Positions 20,877-22,072 of a stretch of 22,072 nt of DNA are shown piece by piece. Source of the stretch: a bacterium (GTDB taxonomy: Bacteria > ARS69); assembly GCA_025774805.1 (NCBI GenBank), contig JALGZR010000093.1, positions 1 to 22,072 of the forward strand, in the 5' to 3' direction. The notes below the pieces were generated by a model. The model was not told where the DNA came from. It saw nothing but the letters and a program-made list of their open reading frames with translations, and did not search any database. Numbering within the stretch: position 1 is the stretch's first letter; every line of letters starts with the position of its first letter. The translations under genes and the position numbers were made by a program.

Positions 20877-22072
20877 AAGTCGATCTCGTCTCCGCCCTCG
20901 ACTGGTTCGAGCACACCTCCTTCTACTTCGGCTGGCTCGTCTTCTTCGCCTGGTACCCCATGCTGACCGGCCTCATGTGGATTCTCACCGCGCTCTCCTA
21001 CTACTGGCGGCGGGAGAGGGGTCGGCAGCCGGCCCCCCGAATTCCCGACGATCCTCCGTTCGTGTCGGTCGTCGTACCCATGTACTGCGAAGCGCTCCGG
21101 GTGGGAGAGACGATCGAGTCGGCGCTGGCCATCGACTATCCCGCCTACGAGATCCTCCTGATCGACGACGCGAGCACCGACGACACCCTGCATCGGGTCC
21201 GCCCCTATCTCCGCGACCCGCGGGTCCGCATCGTGCAGAAGACGAAGAACGAGGGGAAGGCCCTGGCCCTGAACGACGGTCTTCTGTGCGCCCGGGGCGA
21301 GATTCTCCTAATCATCGACGCCGATGCCCGACCCGACCGGGAGATCCTCCGTCACATGGTGCCGCACTTCCTCTCGCCCCGGGTGGGGGGCGTGACCGGC
21401 AATCCCCGCGTGCTGAATCGCGGATCGCTACTGAGCCGCCTGCAGGCCATCGAGTTCACGTCGATCGTCTCACTGCAGAAGCGGTCTCAACGCGTGTGGG
21501 GGCGGATTCTGACCGTGTCGGGGGTCGTCGGCGCGTTCCATCGGGGCGCGCTGATCGACGCCGGGCTGTTCAGTCCGGACATGGCCACCGAGGACATCGA
21601 CGTGAGCTGGAAGCTCCAACTGAGGCACTGGGACATCCGGTACGAGCCTCGCGCCCTCGTGTGGATGCACGTGCCGGAGCGGTGGCGGGATCTCTGGAAG
21701 CAGCGGCGGCGCTGGTCGCTCGGCCTCGCCCAGGTCCTGCGGCGCCACGCCCGGACCGCGTTCGCCTGGAAGTCTCGTCGCTTCTGGCCCGTCGTCTTCG
21801 AATCGATGGCATCGATTCTCTGGGGATTCAGCTTCGTCGCGCTGACCTCGCTCTGGATCCTCTCCTACGCGGTGGGCTACCCGCCGATCGGGGGCAGTCC
21901 GATCCCGAACTGGTGGGGGATGCTGATGGCCACGGTCTGTCTCGGCCAGCTCCTCACGGGGGTCCTGCTCGACCGGAGGTACGACTTCCAGCTCGGTCGA
22001 TCCTACGCGATCGCCATCTTCTATCCGCTGATCTACTGGATGTTCCTCGCACTCGTGACCGTCCGGTCGACG
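20873..22072 (+). CDS. pgaC: PgaC/IcaA-type poly-beta-1,6-N-acetylglucosamine synthase, partial
   Basis: The first 400 codons from ATG 20873 are in the window; the end is cut off. After an N-terminal membrane helix (about 20-42), a processive GT2 domain shows all expected motifs: SVVVPMYCEA, DDAS (D98/D99), KNEGKALALNDGL, IIDADARPD (D149, D151), TED (239-241) and the QRRRW motif (277-281). C-terminal membrane helices (about 308-334, 346-366) lead to FYPLIYWMFL, characteristic of PgaC-like synthases. The enzyme polymerises UDP-GlcNAc on the cytoplasmic side and extrudes the chain for biofilm matrix. It overlaps the PgaD-like gene by 4 bp. Export and deacetylation genes (PgaA/PgaB types) are not in the window. 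About 40 residues are probably missing compared with E. coli PgaC. Another processive GT2 substrate is possible but less likely. Confidence 0.88.
   Translation, partial: MKVDLVSALDWFEHTSFYFGWLVFFAWYPMLTGLMWILTALSYYWRRERGRQPAPRIPDDPPFVSVVVPMYCEALRVGETIESALAIDYPAYEILLIDDASTDDTLHRVRPYLRDPRVRIVQKTKNEGKALALNDGLLCARGEILLIIDADARPDREILRHMVPHFLSPRVGGVTGNPRVLNRGSLLSRLQAIEFTSIVSLQKRSQRVWGRILTVSGVVGAFHRGALIDAGLFSPDMATEDIDVSWKLQLRHWDIRYEPRALVWMHVPERWRDLWKQRRRWSLGLAQVLRRHARTAFAWKSRRFWPVVFESMASILWGFSFVALTSLWILSYAVGYPPIGGSPIPNWWGMLMATVCLGQLLTGVLLDRRYDFQLGRSYAIAIFYPLIYWMFLALVTVRST

Overview
The window is GC-rich DNA (roughly two thirds G+C by eye) with densely packed genes, frequent GTG/TTG starts and strong purine-rich ribosome binding sites. 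Two outer-membrane beta-barrel candidates, an OmpA-type peptidoglycan-binding protein, three lipoboxes and a PgaC/PgaD-type exopolysaccharide pair point to a diderm bacterium. The mix (DUF3857/transglutaminase proteins, BsuPI, DUF432, many MscS channels) resembles environmental phyla such as Acidobacteriota, Gemmatimonadota, Myxococcota or Eisenbacteria-like lineages. No rRNA or universal marker is present, so the phylum is not fixed. No tRNA, rRNA, CRISPR array, transposase or phage gene was seen.

Left part (1-8777, all plus strand): a small protein coupled to a short MscS-like channel; a signal-peptide-bearing beta-barrel protein; a helical periplasmic protein ending in an OmpA domain; a CorA metal channel; then an MscS / DUF432 / MscS set, with DUF432 and the second channel overlapping; then a cytidylate-kinase-like protein. 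This reads as an envelope and osmotic/ion-homeostasis region.

Middle (8818-16183): on the minus strand, two coupled DUF3857-transglutaminase proteins, the downstream one having lost the catalytic Cys and His. Divergent from them is a BsuPI-domain lipoprotein on the plus strand. Next, on the minus strand, come a membrane glycosyltransferase of the GT2/GT21 type and a radical SAM/SPASM gene. The latter is broken by a one-base shift and by an exact 62-bp tandem duplication.

Right part (16456-22072): an unrecognised lipoprotein (plus); convergent to it a lipoprotein and a beta-barrel protein with overlapping ends (minus); a fourth MscS channel (plus); and a PgaD-like membrane protein overlapping a PgaC-type poly-GlcNAc synthase that runs off the window edge.

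The most unusual items are: (i) a 38-bp repeat (36/38 identical) at 13612 and 17305, each at a convergent gene junction and each supplying the stop codon of the minus-strand gene; (ii) the MscS-DUF432-MscS arrangement next to CorA, with four MscS paralogs in 22 kb; (iii) the active/degenerate DUF3857-transglutaminase pair; (iv) the doubly frameshifted radical SAM gene.
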